From positions 62,001 to 126,000 of the forward strand of contig NZ_JAGZMO010000002.1 in NCBI RefSeq assembly GCF_018364065.1: a stretch of DNA of 64,000 nt, given 5' to 3'. The stretch comes from Veillonella sp. (GTDB lineage Bacteria; Bacillota; Negativicutes; Veillonellales; Veillonellaceae). A program made the translations under genes and the position numbers. Positions 17,101 through 24,152 of this stretch are shown here, piece by piece (within the stretch, counting starts at the first letter, position 1; every line of letters starts with the position of its first letter). Below the pieces are notes generated by a model that was given only the letters and a program-made list of their open reading frames with translations, did no database searches and was not told where the DNA came from.

Positions 17101-18043
17101 GTTCTTTAGTAATCTTATAATCCGAAGCCAAACGTGGAAGAATCACATCAAAGGCGGTCGGTTTGCTGAACAAAACACCGCCCGGCAGGCCCACCAGCGG
17201 CGTGCCGTCCGCCATGTACGCAATGCACACCATGGAACCCGGTAATACCGGTAGTCCATAGGTGACAACTTCTTTCGCTTTCTCGTAAATAGCACCCGGC
17301 GTTAAATCATCCGGATCTACACTCATGCCGCCGGTACAGAAAATGATATCGGCACCTTCCGCTTTAACCGCATCGATATCAGCTTCAATGGCCGCCTTGT
17401 CATCTGTCACGATTTTATGAGCTACCACCGACATGCCATACTCGGCGATTCGCTCTTTAATAATCGGTGTAAATGCATCGGCAATACGGCCGGACGCCAC
17501 TTCGGCACCGGTCGTAACCACGCCTACACGAGAGCGCTTATACGGCAGCACCTTTACAATCGGTTCACCGGACCAGCCTGCTTTTGCTTCGTCCCATTGA
17601 GCCCGTTCCAAAAGCAGCGGAATGCAGCGCATACCGGCCACTTTATCCCCGGCCTTCACAGCCTGCCCATGCCACTTCGTAACAATAGTAAGTTCACCAA
17701 TGCTGTTAATGCGGCGAAGCTCCGGCACATCGATAACCAGCATGCCGTCCCATTGAGCAATGGCTTCGATTTTCCCTTCACGAACCGGTGTAGGGCGCAA
17801 ACTGTCATTTTTACAGAGAGAATATAAATGAGCGGCTACATCTTCCTCGTGGATTTTATCTTCATCAGCCGCTTCCATAACGTAAATATGTTCCTTACCT
17901 AAGTCGAGCAATAAAGGGATATCCTCCGCCTCAATGCGATGCCCTCGTCGAAATGGTGTATCCTTTACCTTCCCGATTACAATGCGGGCAATATCATGAC
18001 ATAATACACGGCCTACGGCCTCAGTTACATGAATCTTCTTCAC
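17066..18043 (-). CDS. MoeA-like molybdopterin-binding protein
   Basis: A 325-residue protein with a MoCF/MogA-type molybdopterin-binding domain at about residues 175-310. That domain has 'RVGVVTTGAEVASGRI' and 'IIFCTGGMSVDPDDLTPGAI', the conserved TGG..DPDD signature, and 'GLPVLPGSMVCIAYM', 'GLPGGVLFSKPTAFD'. The N-terminal half ('AVGRVLCHDIARI', 'PFRRGHRIEAEDI') resembles MoeA linker domains but the protein is shorter than MoeA (about 400). It may bind a molybdenum-cofactor precursor or act as a regulator or chaperone of a molybdoenzyme. Other moa/mod genes are not in the window. The stop codon lies within a 30-bp tandem repeat. Confidence 0.8.
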   Translation of the reverse strand: MKKIHVTEAVGRVLCHDIARIVIGKVKDTPFRRGHRIEAEDIPLLLDLGKEHIYVMEAADEDKIHEEDVAAHLYSLCKNDSLRPTPVREGKIEAIAQWDGMLVIDVPELRRINSIGELTIVTKWHGQAVKAGDKVAGMRCIPLLLERAQWDEAKAGWSGEPIVKVLPYKRSRVGVVTTGAEVASGRIADAFTPIIKERIAEYGMSVVAHKIVTDDKAAIEADIDAVKAEGADIIFCTGGMSVDPDDLTPGAIYEKAKEVVTYGLPVLPGSMVCIAYMADGTPLVGLPGGVLFSKPTAFDVILPRLASDYKITKEQCIELGHGGLQ

Positions 18044-18100
18044 AGTGCGTCCTTTCTATTACAGCTGCCTTAAAAACAGATATTAATATGTTTATCTTGA

Positions 18101-18139
18101 ATCTTTGTCTTATATCTTTGTTTTACATCTTTGTTTTAT
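18101..18139. repeat. 13-bp tandem repeat, three units
   Basis: Three nearly identical 13-bp units (ATCTTTGTYTTAY) followed by a decayed fourth, 57 bp upstream of the MoeA-like start. It has the same period as the arrays at 9022 and 20626. Confidence 0.75.
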
Positions 18140-18224
18140 ATTTCTATATAAACCTATGGGCTTTCATACAACTTTATTATATGACATTCCGTTGTACTTA
18201 GCCTACTGATTTGTATTTGTTTTT

Positions 18225-18355
18225 AAACGCACAAAAGCCTCGGCGTTAACCGAGGCTTTTGTGCTTGAGAAAAAAGAGAGAGAGAACATTTGAATCACAT
18301 TCAAATGTTAAGGGGCTTTGGGGGTTGCCCCAAGATGTAATGTTCATCACATCTT
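18225..18355 (-). ncRNA. Candidate small RNA of about 130 nt with three hairpins and a terminator
   Basis: The minus strand carries a consensus promoter (18362-18390), then 8-bp hairpin CAAGATGT/ACATCTTG (18356-18331), a GGGG...CCCC element (18331-18312) and a 10-bp hairpin AACATTTGAA/TTCAAATGTT (about 18311-18287). A CU-rich single-stranded tract with CTCTCTCTC and T6 follows, then a 15-bp terminator stem GCACAAAAGCCTCGG / CCGAGGCTTTTGTGC (18264-18229). No reading frame fits. The CU tract could pair with purine-rich ribosome-binding sites. It does not match 6S, SRP, tmRNA or RNase P as I know them. It could instead be a leader of the MoeA-like gene (start 18043), but the terminator argues for a stand-alone RNA. 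Confidence 0.6.
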
Positions 18356-18361
18356 GAAGTC

Positions 18362-18390
18362 ATTATAACAAACTAGTTACAAAATGTAAA
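18362..18390 (-). promoter_or_regulatory. Consensus sigma-A promoter of the candidate small RNA
   Basis: On the minus strand, TTTACA (18390-18385), a 17-nt spacer and TATAAT (18367-18362) predict a transcription start near 18355, at the base of the first hairpin. Confidence 0.78.
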
Positions 18391-18625
18391 CAGCATTTAT
18401 GCATTTTTTGCATTTTTTTATTCTATTTTTTCAAAATTTGTCTTTCACTCACAAACTATTTCTTTTAGAATGTACAAAAGTTTCCAATGCAGACACAATT
18501 GTTAGCAATCTGTCTTTTTGAATGAGATGCATCTAAAAACAGTTATGCATAATGACTTGTCTAACAGCATTCCAAAAAACTATTTTTTTCTAAGTGTAGA
18601 TTATAAATGAACCTTTGTAAATTAT

Positions 18626-18663
18626 AAATAGACTTTACAACCTGTGAGCTGTAAAGTCTATTT
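18626..18663 (-). terminator. Terminator-like hairpin after the GntR-family gene
   Basis: A 14-bp perfect stem AAATAGACTTTACA / TGTAAAGTCTATTT, loop 10 nt, 28 bp downstream of the regulator stop on the minus strand, followed by a T-rich run. Confidence 0.8.
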
Positions 18664-18690
18664 GAAAACGTTTTATACTGTCAAATTAGC

Positions 18691-19395
18691 TTATACGTTC
18701 GCCTGTCCGAATTTTTTAGCACGCAAGTCCGCATGAGCCTTTTTAAATACAAAGGCGTTGCGAATGTGTTCGCGCATAGCATGTTCCGCTTCTTCCGGAC
18801 GACGTTCACGAATGGCGCGCATAATATTTTCATGCTCATGATTACATAAATCAGTACGATCCTGATCCATGGTGCTGATGTACATATCGCGATTTACCAT
18901 TTCACGGAACTCGCCTAAATAATCCATTACGCGGTCGTTACCGGAGAAGAAAGAAATCAACGTGTGGAAACGACTGTTAATCTGCACGCGTTCTTCCGCA
19001 TCAGTAGCAGCCAGGCAAGCGTCGCAAACGGCCTGCAATTCTTCAATCTGCTCATCTGTACAAACTTCTGCACATAAACGTGCGCCCAAGCCTTCCATCA
19101 CTTCACGGCACTGGTACATGGAAATAATCTCTTCCGGTGTATATCCTTTTACAGTAACACCTTTCCAAGGCTTAATCACTACCAAGTTGTCTTTTGCCAA
19201 CTTGCGGAACGCTTCGCGAACCGGTGTAGCACTTACATTCAACTGCTCCGCAATCTTTACTTCATTCAGCTTGACCTGCGGCTTCAAAGCACCGGTTAAG
19301 ATAGCCTGCTTCAAAGTAACATATACCTGCTCACTTAACGGCAAGCGTCCTATGGAATCGATTGTATTCAAATGATATTCTTCGTGTTTACCCAT
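18691..19395 (-). CDS. GntR-family regulator, FadR/FCD subfamily
   Basis: A 234-residue repressor. The N-terminal winged helix spans about residues 15-80 ('LSEQVYVTLKQAILTGALKP', 'KIAEQLNVSATPVREAFRKL'). The C-terminal all-helical FCD ligand domain spans about 85-220, with the usual metal-binding acidic/His residues ('RFHTLISF', 'HEHENIMRAI', 'AMREHIRN'). FCD regulators usually sense organic acids or sugar acids. The start at 19395 is preferred over an ATG 12 bp upstream, which has its ribosome-binding site immediately abutting it. The gene is monocistronic, with its own terminator at 18626. Targets are not evident locally. Confidence 0.87.
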   Translation of the reverse strand: MGKHEEYHLNTIDSIGRLPLSEQVYVTLKQAILTGALKPQVKLNEVKIAEQLNVSATPVREAFRKLAKDNLVVIKPWKGVTVKGYTPEEIISMYQCREVMEGLGARLCAEVCTDEQIEELQAVCDACLAATDAEERVQINSRFHTLISFFSGNDRVMDYLGEFREMVNRDMYISTMDQDRTDLCNHEHENIMRAIRERRPEEAEHAMREHIRNAFVFKKAHADLRAKKFGQANV

Positions 19396-19466
19396 TTGGT
19401 TCCCCATCCTTCATGCATGTTGCAGCCTGCACTTGCTAAATACCCGGTTCCCCTCCAATGCGGATT

Positions 19467-19481
19467 GGTCCTCTCGTACTA
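19467..19481 (-). other. 15-nt match to the 23S rRNA sarcin-ricin loop in the GntR 5' leader
   Basis: The minus strand reads TAGTACGAGAGGACC, identical to the universally conserved sarcin-ricin loop region of 23S rRNA. The flanks do not continue as rRNA. A small hairpin CCAAT/ATTGG follows. The site lies about 70-90 nt upstream of the regulator start codon. Confidence 0.5.
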
Positions 19482-19700
19482 TCTGATTGGCACCTAAAAG
19501 AATAAAACTTACTTCTTTTAAATGACAGCAATTTTATCTTATAATATAATTATAGATAATGTTAAAAAATAACCATCAAAAAGTATTCGACGTGCTCGCC
19601 ACTATTCTACAGTCTATATTTTATAGTATCAATAGTATTATGTACCATTATATCTACAAGATTAGGGGCACGTCAACTGATATGATGTAGGAGAGTATAT

Positions 19701-20612
19701 ATGAGTCGTTGTTTAATTATTATAAATCCCGTTTCCGGTGGGGGACGGGCCTGTCAGTATGCCATGGAACTTGAATGGCAGCTCAGTACACTTTTCGACC
19801 ACATGGAAGTTAAGTTCACCACCAAAGCCGGCGATGCTACCCATTTTGCCCGCGAAGCCACTGAAAATGGCTATGATGCGGTCTTCTGTATGGGTGGTGA
19901 CGGTACGATTAACGAGACAGTAAACGGTATCGCCCAGGGAGGCGGTACATCCAAATTCGGATTCATTCCGGTTGGCACCGTTAACGATATGTCCCGTGCA
20001 CTTGGTATTCCGCTGGAACCACTGGCGGCTATCCGCGCTTTAAAACACAGTAAAATAAAACGCGTCGATATTGGTCGCTGCAACGATCAATACTTCTGTA
20101 ATAATATTGCGGCCGGCGTTATTCCGAAGGTAGTGGAAGAAGTAACTCCGAAGGAAAAACAGCTTCTCGGCCCTCTGGCCTACTTCGTGAAGGGCGGTCA
20201 GGCCCTTTTCAACTCCCGGGACTATACCTTCCACATCCAGGCGGAAGGACACGACTTCACCGTCACGTCCCCACTCGTTTTGGCCCTACTTACCAATGTG
20301 GTGTCCAGCTTTGAAAAATTCATGCCTCCGGCCGAGGTGGATGACGGCTACATGCGCATCATTATATTTAAAGAGTATTTCCTTATGGACATCCTCCGCA
20401 TCGTACCGTTAATCTTACGCGGATCCATTTACAACTCCAAATATGTAACCATTTTAAAAGTGCGCAAAGCGAAAATCACCTTGCTGGAGGACATTGAGCT
20501 GCCAACCAACATGGACGGCAACAAAGGCCCTCTCATGCCGGTCGACCTTGAAGTATTGCCGGGATTCCTGCAAGTCTATGTACCGAATCGGGGCCACCAT
20601 CGATACATTTAA
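19701..20612 (+). CDS. Diacylglycerol kinase-like lipid kinase (YegS/DagK family)
   Basis: A 303-residue DAGK_cat protein. The nucleotide site is 'MGGDGTINETVNGI' near residues 62-75, preceded by 'IINPVSGGGRA' at the N-terminus and followed by 'FGFIPVGTVNDMSRALGIP', all signatures of the YegS/DgkB/BmrU lipid kinases. These phosphorylate diacylglycerol or related lipids at the membrane inner face. The start has TAGGAGAG upstream. The gene is monocistronic, convergent with the MFS gene, and its 3' flank is a 13-bp tandem array and a terminator. Confidence 0.88.
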   Translation: MSRCLIIINPVSGGGRACQYAMELEWQLSTLFDHMEVKFTTKAGDATHFAREATENGYDAVFCMGGDGTINETVNGIAQGGGTSKFGFIPVGTVNDMSRALGIPLEPLAAIRALKHSKIKRVDIGRCNDQYFCNNIAAGVIPKVVEEVTPKEKQLLGPLAYFVKGGQALFNSRDYTFHIQAEGHDFTVTSPLVLALLTNVVSSFEKFMPPAEVDDGYMRIIIFKEYFLMDILRIVPLILRGSIYNSKYVTILKVRKAKITLLEDIELPTNMDGNKGPLMPVDLEVLPGFLQVYVPNRGHHRYI

Positions 20613-20625
20613 TCGGAAGACGAAA

Positions 20626-20716
20626 CTAAATACAAAAATTAAATACAATAATTTAATACAAAGCTATATATGAAACTATATGCAAAAACATATACGTAAC
20701 TATATACGAAAAAACA
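20626..20716. repeat. 13-bp degenerate tandem repeat, about seven units, after the lipid kinase gene
   Basis: Seven AT-rich 13-bp units of the type YTAAATACAAAAA / TATATATGAAACT begin 14 bp after the kinase stop and run into the terminator stem. Confidence 0.65.
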
Positions 20717-20766
20717 AAGAGACTGAACTATTGCAAACAATGCATTAGTTACAGTCTCTTTTTTAC
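20716..20766. terminator. Bidirectional terminator between the lipid kinase and MFS genes
   Basis: Stem AAAGAGACTG / CAGTCTCTT, extended by ACTA/TAGT with one bulge, and T-runs on both strands. It serves two convergent genes. Confidence 0.85.
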
Positions 20767-20829
20767 TGTCTATAAATTTTTAATTACGCGCCCCCGCTTT
20801 GCGGCGCCTATGATACGTCTATTAACAAA

Positions 20830-22188
20830 TTAGCGATTACGAATCATGGACGGTACAATACCGATTGCACAGAATACGGCAAAAACTACGAAAGCGATTT
20901 GAATATTTTCCAATAAGGCGGCCGAGCTGCCTACTTCACCGGCACTGCTGGTACGCGACAAAATAGACGCTACGATGGCCATACTAAGAACTTGCCCTAA
21001 CAAACGAACTGTGCCGATGACGGAGCTGGCAAAGCTGAAATATTTAGGCGGCACGGAACTCATGATGGCGTTATTATTCGGTGCGGAGAACATGGCAAAG
21101 CCGAAGCCAACTACCACAAGCCCTGCGATAATGATGGTTAACGCGGAGATGTGAATTGCGTACAGAATTACCACGAGGCCGCACGCAATAATCCCCATGC
21201 CCGACGAAGCCATCACGGCGGAGCCGTAACGATCCGACATGGCTCCCGTCACCGGCGATAACACAGACATGATGATAGATTGTACTAGAAGAATTAATCC
21301 TGCTGTAGCAGAGTTAAATCCCATAATCATCTGTAAATAAAGCGATAATAGAAAGCCGATAGCGAAGGTGGCGCTGTAATTCAGCATCGCTGCCAAATTG
21401 GAGAAGGCAAACATTTTGTTTTCCATAAAAATCTGTACCGGAATCAACGGTTTCTCCGTACGGGCTTCATGGATGACATAAATAACGGCCAACACCAAGC
21501 CTGCCAATAGCAGATATTTAGCGATTGGCTGATTTACAAATTCAGACAAGCCATACATGATGAGCACAAGTGTGGTGCTATATAATACAATACTCATGGC
21601 ATTAAGATGATCTTGCCCCGGCGTTTTCCAGTTTTCCTTCATCCAGAACAGCGTCATAAGGAATGCCAATGTGCCGAGGGTAGCTGTAAAGTAGAAAATA
21701 CTGCGCCAGCCGAAGTTGTAATTTAAAAAGCCCCCTACAACCGGCCCCACGGCCAGGCCGATATACACAACCGACACTACCAAACCCATGGCTTTACCGC
21801 GTTTCTCTATGGGATACGCCTGCGCCACAATGGCCGTGCCTGTAGCAAAAATCATGGCGGAACAAATCCCCTGCAAAATGCGCAATATCATGAGCATTTC
21901 AATGGATGATGTAAAATGAATCATGAACGACACAATAGCAAAGCCACCGGTGCCGAGCAAATAGATAGCTCGCTTACCCCAGCGATTCGACAACTGCCCC
22001 ATAGGCAATACAAAGATGGCGCACACCATCAAGAATGCTTCAATAATCCAGCTTAGCGCCGACGTACCGACCATAAACTCCCGGCCAATGTCCGGCAGCG
22101 ACAAGTTGATAGAACTACCTGTAAATGGCGTCAAAAACGAACCGATCATGACGGCCACCAATATTTTATTTTCGCGTGATATAGTCAA
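20830..22188 (-). CDS. MFS drug exporter, DHA2 (EmrB/QacA) family
   Basis: A 452-residue major-facilitator protein with about 14 hydrophobic helices. It has DHA2 marks: 'TGSSINLSLPDIGREF' in helix 1, 'QLSNRWGKRAIYLLG' (motif A), 'LRILQGICSAM' and 'GLAVGPVVGGFLNYNFGWRSIF' (motif C region). Such pumps export drugs or lipophilic compounds with proton uptake. The ORF reaches back to 22242, but the strong GAGGAGG at about 22197-22203 points to a TTG start at 22188 ('MTISRENKILVAVM'). The gene is monocistronic and convergent with the lipid kinase gene. Confidence 0.87.
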   Translation of the reverse strand: MTISRENKILVAVMIGSFLTPFTGSSINLSLPDIGREFMVGTSALSWIIEAFLMVCAIFVLPMGQLSNRWGKRAIYLLGTGGFAIVSFMIHFTSSIEMLMILRILQGICSAMIFATGTAIVAQAYPIEKRGKAMGLVVSVVYIGLAVGPVVGGFLNYNFGWRSIFYFTATLGTLAFLMTLFWMKENWKTPGQDHLNAMSIVLYSTTLVLIMYGLSEFVNQPIAKYLLLAGLVLAVIYVIHEARTEKPLIPVQIFMENKMFAFSNLAAMLNYSATFAIGFLLSLYLQMIMGFNSATAGLILLVQSIIMSVLSPVTGAMSDRYGSAVMASSGMGIIACGLVVILYAIHISALTIIIAGLVVVGFGFAMFSAPNNNAIMSSVPPKYFSFASSVIGTVRLLGQVLSMAIVASILSRTSSAGEVGSSAALLENIQIAFVVFAVFCAIGIVPSMIRNR

Positions 22189-22332
22189 TAAAACAACCTC
22201 CTCAGTCAGTGCAACACGCATGCCATTTCGCACTGATTCCAATTTTATTTTACAGGATTGGACGAATAAGGCAAGTCAGGGAATCGTAAAAAGTGAATCA
22301 GCGCATTATAGGCATACTATCAAATTGCAAAG

Positions 22333-22370
22333 AAAAAGCCCTACAGACAAAACGCTGTAGGGCTTTATTA
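22333..22370 (-). terminator. Terminator after the carbonic anhydrase gene
   Basis: A 12-bp stem AAAGCCCTACAG / CTGTAGGGCTTT with an 8-nt loop, followed on the minus strand by TTTTTCTTT. Confidence 0.88.
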
Positions 22371-22398
22371 ACATTTTCTTGTAGACGTATGCCCGTTA

Positions 22399-23019
22399 TT
22401 AGCAACTGCTGCAGCTGCAAACGTTCATGTTATCCAACTCTTCATTTGGCTGGTTGCCGTCAACCAACAAGGTCAATTTGCTGGTATAAGGATTTAACAT
22501 AAGACCGTGAATTTTTACATCATTAGGAATAAGAGGGTTCTGGCGAAGCTGTGCCACCGCCTTAATAACATTCTGTTCCGAATGGCAGAAGTTATTGGCC
22601 CAACGATCCATTTCACAACGAATCATGGCAATCGCTTCCGGTTGAATACCGCGATCAATCATGCGCTTCGACAATTCTTCAGGACAAGTCTTTTCCATAC
22701 CGCAGTCTTCATGACCGACGATGAATATTTCTTTGGCGCCCAATTCGAAAATACTTACAATCAAGCTGCGCACTACGTCACTGAATACGTCAGTAATGCA
22801 GTTGCCGGCTACGCGGATAACATTGGCATCGCCGCGATCCACGCCCATTGTTTTTTCCAATAAATCAACAAGACGTGTGTCCATACAAGTTAAAATCGCA
22901 ATATGCTTCTGAGGCGTCTTAGCCGCATGAGAGCCATCCTCGCCGTGCTCATCTAAAATCCCCTGTACATATGCCTCGTTAGCCTTTAATACGTCGTCTA
23001 AAAATGACATGATAGGCAC
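22399..23019 (-). CDS. Beta-class carbonic anhydrase
   Basis: A 206-residue beta carbonic anhydrase interconverting CO2 and bicarbonate. The zinc and catalytic residues are C45, D47 and R49 in 'ILTCMDTRL' and H103 and C106 in 'IVGHEDCGM'. 'VIRVAGNCITD' is also typical. The C-terminus ends in an extra cysteine cluster 'NVCSCSSC' not normally part of the family, possibly a metal-binding tail. It is monocistronic, with a good ribosome-binding site (AAAGGAGG) and its own terminator. Confidence 0.92.
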   Translation of the reverse strand: MPIMSFLDDVLKANEAYVQGILDEHGEDGSHAAKTPQKHIAILTCMDTRLVDLLEKTMGVDRGDANVIRVAGNCITDVFSDVVRSLIVSIFELGAKEIFIVGHEDCGMEKTCPEELSKRMIDRGIQPEAIAMIRCEMDRWANNFCHSEQNVIKAVAQLRQNPLIPNDVKIHGLMLNPYTSKLTLLVDGNQPNEELDNMNVCSCSSC

Positions 23020-23097
23020 CTCCTTTGTGGAAAACTACTAACAATATAACTATATCATATTTTTTCGATGTGCGTATTAAAAAATTTAAACATATAT

Positions 23098-23148
23098 AAA
23101 AACTCCCTTACCTAATAAGAAATTAAATCTCATATCGGATAAGGGAGT
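23098..23148 (-). terminator. Terminator at the end of the accessory-island operon
   Basis: On the minus strand a 9-bp stem ACTCCCTTA / TAAGGGAGT with a long AT-rich loop is followed by TTTTTAT, about 35 bp after the stop of the 23182 gene. Confidence 0.7.
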
Positions 23149-23181
23149 ACATACACCGGTTGATGCTACTACTATTATTTA

Positions 23182-23865
23182 TTACTGTAGCGGATCCGGG
23201 CCGTATCGGTTAGGTCCGTTCACACCTTTTCTAGCCATAAAATAAACCTGCCCCATCATTACAGCTAACGCTATATAATGCCGATATTCCACAAAGAAAG
23301 CGACTTTTCCTTTAGGATGTGGATCAGGCCAAAATTCCATTACCATGAAAATTATGTCAAAAACTGCTATTATTTCTGAAAGCGTCGTCCTGTCATTCTT
23401 TTCACCATCTACAGACTCTGTTTTATTCGCTAAATCTTGTTCTCGCCGAATGTTAATGCAGTAATTGGAGTAGATAAACACACAGGCAAATAAAAACAGT
23501 ACAATAGAACCCATAGTAGTCAATTCGCCATAACTGTCAGATAAAATTAACCACATCACTGACACTAAGATATATCGGCTTATATATATGGCAATAAGGC
23601 GAATATTAAATGGTTGTCGATTTAATCGCCCATCTTTCCTAAAAAAGTAATCGAAGAAACTTTGATCTTTAAGACGGTTGTCTTTCTGAAAAGTTTTAGA
23701 CTCATTCAGTTTATTCGTAATCGTTTCATTGAGTTTACTGACCTTCTCAACAACATTATCGACTAATATTTCCCCGGCGCTTTCATTTAAACTCTTGCCA
23801 CATGCAGAGCAAAACTTAGCTCCTTTATTTAGTTTGTTTCCGCAATTGGGACAGAAGTTTGCCAT
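23182..23865 (-). CDS. Zinc-ribbon plus DUF805-like membrane protein
   Basis: A 227-residue protein with an N-terminal double-CxxC zinc ribbon ('FCPNCGNKLNKGAKFCSACG', residues 4-23), a short charged linker, then a membrane domain. The membrane domain starts 'FRKDGRLNRQPFNIR' and ends 'GPNRYGPDPLQ', both hallmarks of DUF805. Four hydrophobic segments are visible. Function is unknown. It is the last gene of the AT-rich minus-strand run starting at 29363, 66 bp after the 53-residue ORF, and may be a membrane partner of that system or simply a neighbour. Confidence 0.8.
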   Translation of the reverse strand: MANFCPNCGNKLNKGAKFCSACGKSLNESAGEILVDNVVEKVSKLNETITNKLNESKTFQKDNRLKDQSFFDYFFRKDGRLNRQPFNIRLIAIYISRYILVSVMWLILSDSYGELTTMGSIVLFLFACVFIYSNYCINIRREQDLANKTESVDGEKNDRTTLSEIIAVFDIIFMVMEFWPDPHPKGKVAFFVEYRHYIALAVMMGQVYFMARKGVNGPNRYGPDPLQ

Positions 23866-23931
23866 TCTTTAGCTCCCTATAAAAAGTAAAACATATAACA
23901 AGACAAGCGACTTATATAAATAGCCCTCAAC

Positions 23932-24093
23932 TTATTTTCCATGTTTTTCCCAAGCTTCCCTTATTACATCTTCCGGTACATCAAATTTTTTTGAAGCCAA
24001 ACTAATAGCAGATGTTAAATTAACTCCTTTTACTAACATAATCTCTATAATGAATTTAATTATTTTAATTATGTCTTTTAAAGTAAAATCCAT
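23932..24093 (-). CDS. Small 53-residue protein in the accessory island
   Basis: A short ORF starting 'MDFTLKDIIKIIKFIIEIM' and ending 'VIREAWEKHGK'. It has a proper GGAG ribosome-binding site 8 bp before the ATG. The N-terminal half is an amphipathic or hydrophobic helix; the C-terminal half ('ISLASKKFDVPEDVIREAW') looks like a small helix-turn-helix-like fold. It lies between the 24153 effector-like gene (59 bp) and the zinc-ribbon gene (66 bp), all on the same strand. A small partner or immunity-type protein is possible. No homologue is recognised. Confidence 0.55.
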   Translation of the reverse strand: MDFTLKDIIKIIKFIIEIMLVKGVNLTSAISLASKKFDVPEDVIREAWEKHGK

Positions 24094-24152
24094 TTTAATT
24101 GCTCCCGATACACTCTATATGATGATCACAATCAAATCCCTTAATATTTTCA

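Noticed and set aside
18044..18390. Molybdenum-cofactor riboswitch before the MoeA-like gene
   Set aside because: The hairpins do not resemble the Moco motif as I know it, and a full terminator with no visible antiterminator separates them from the gene.
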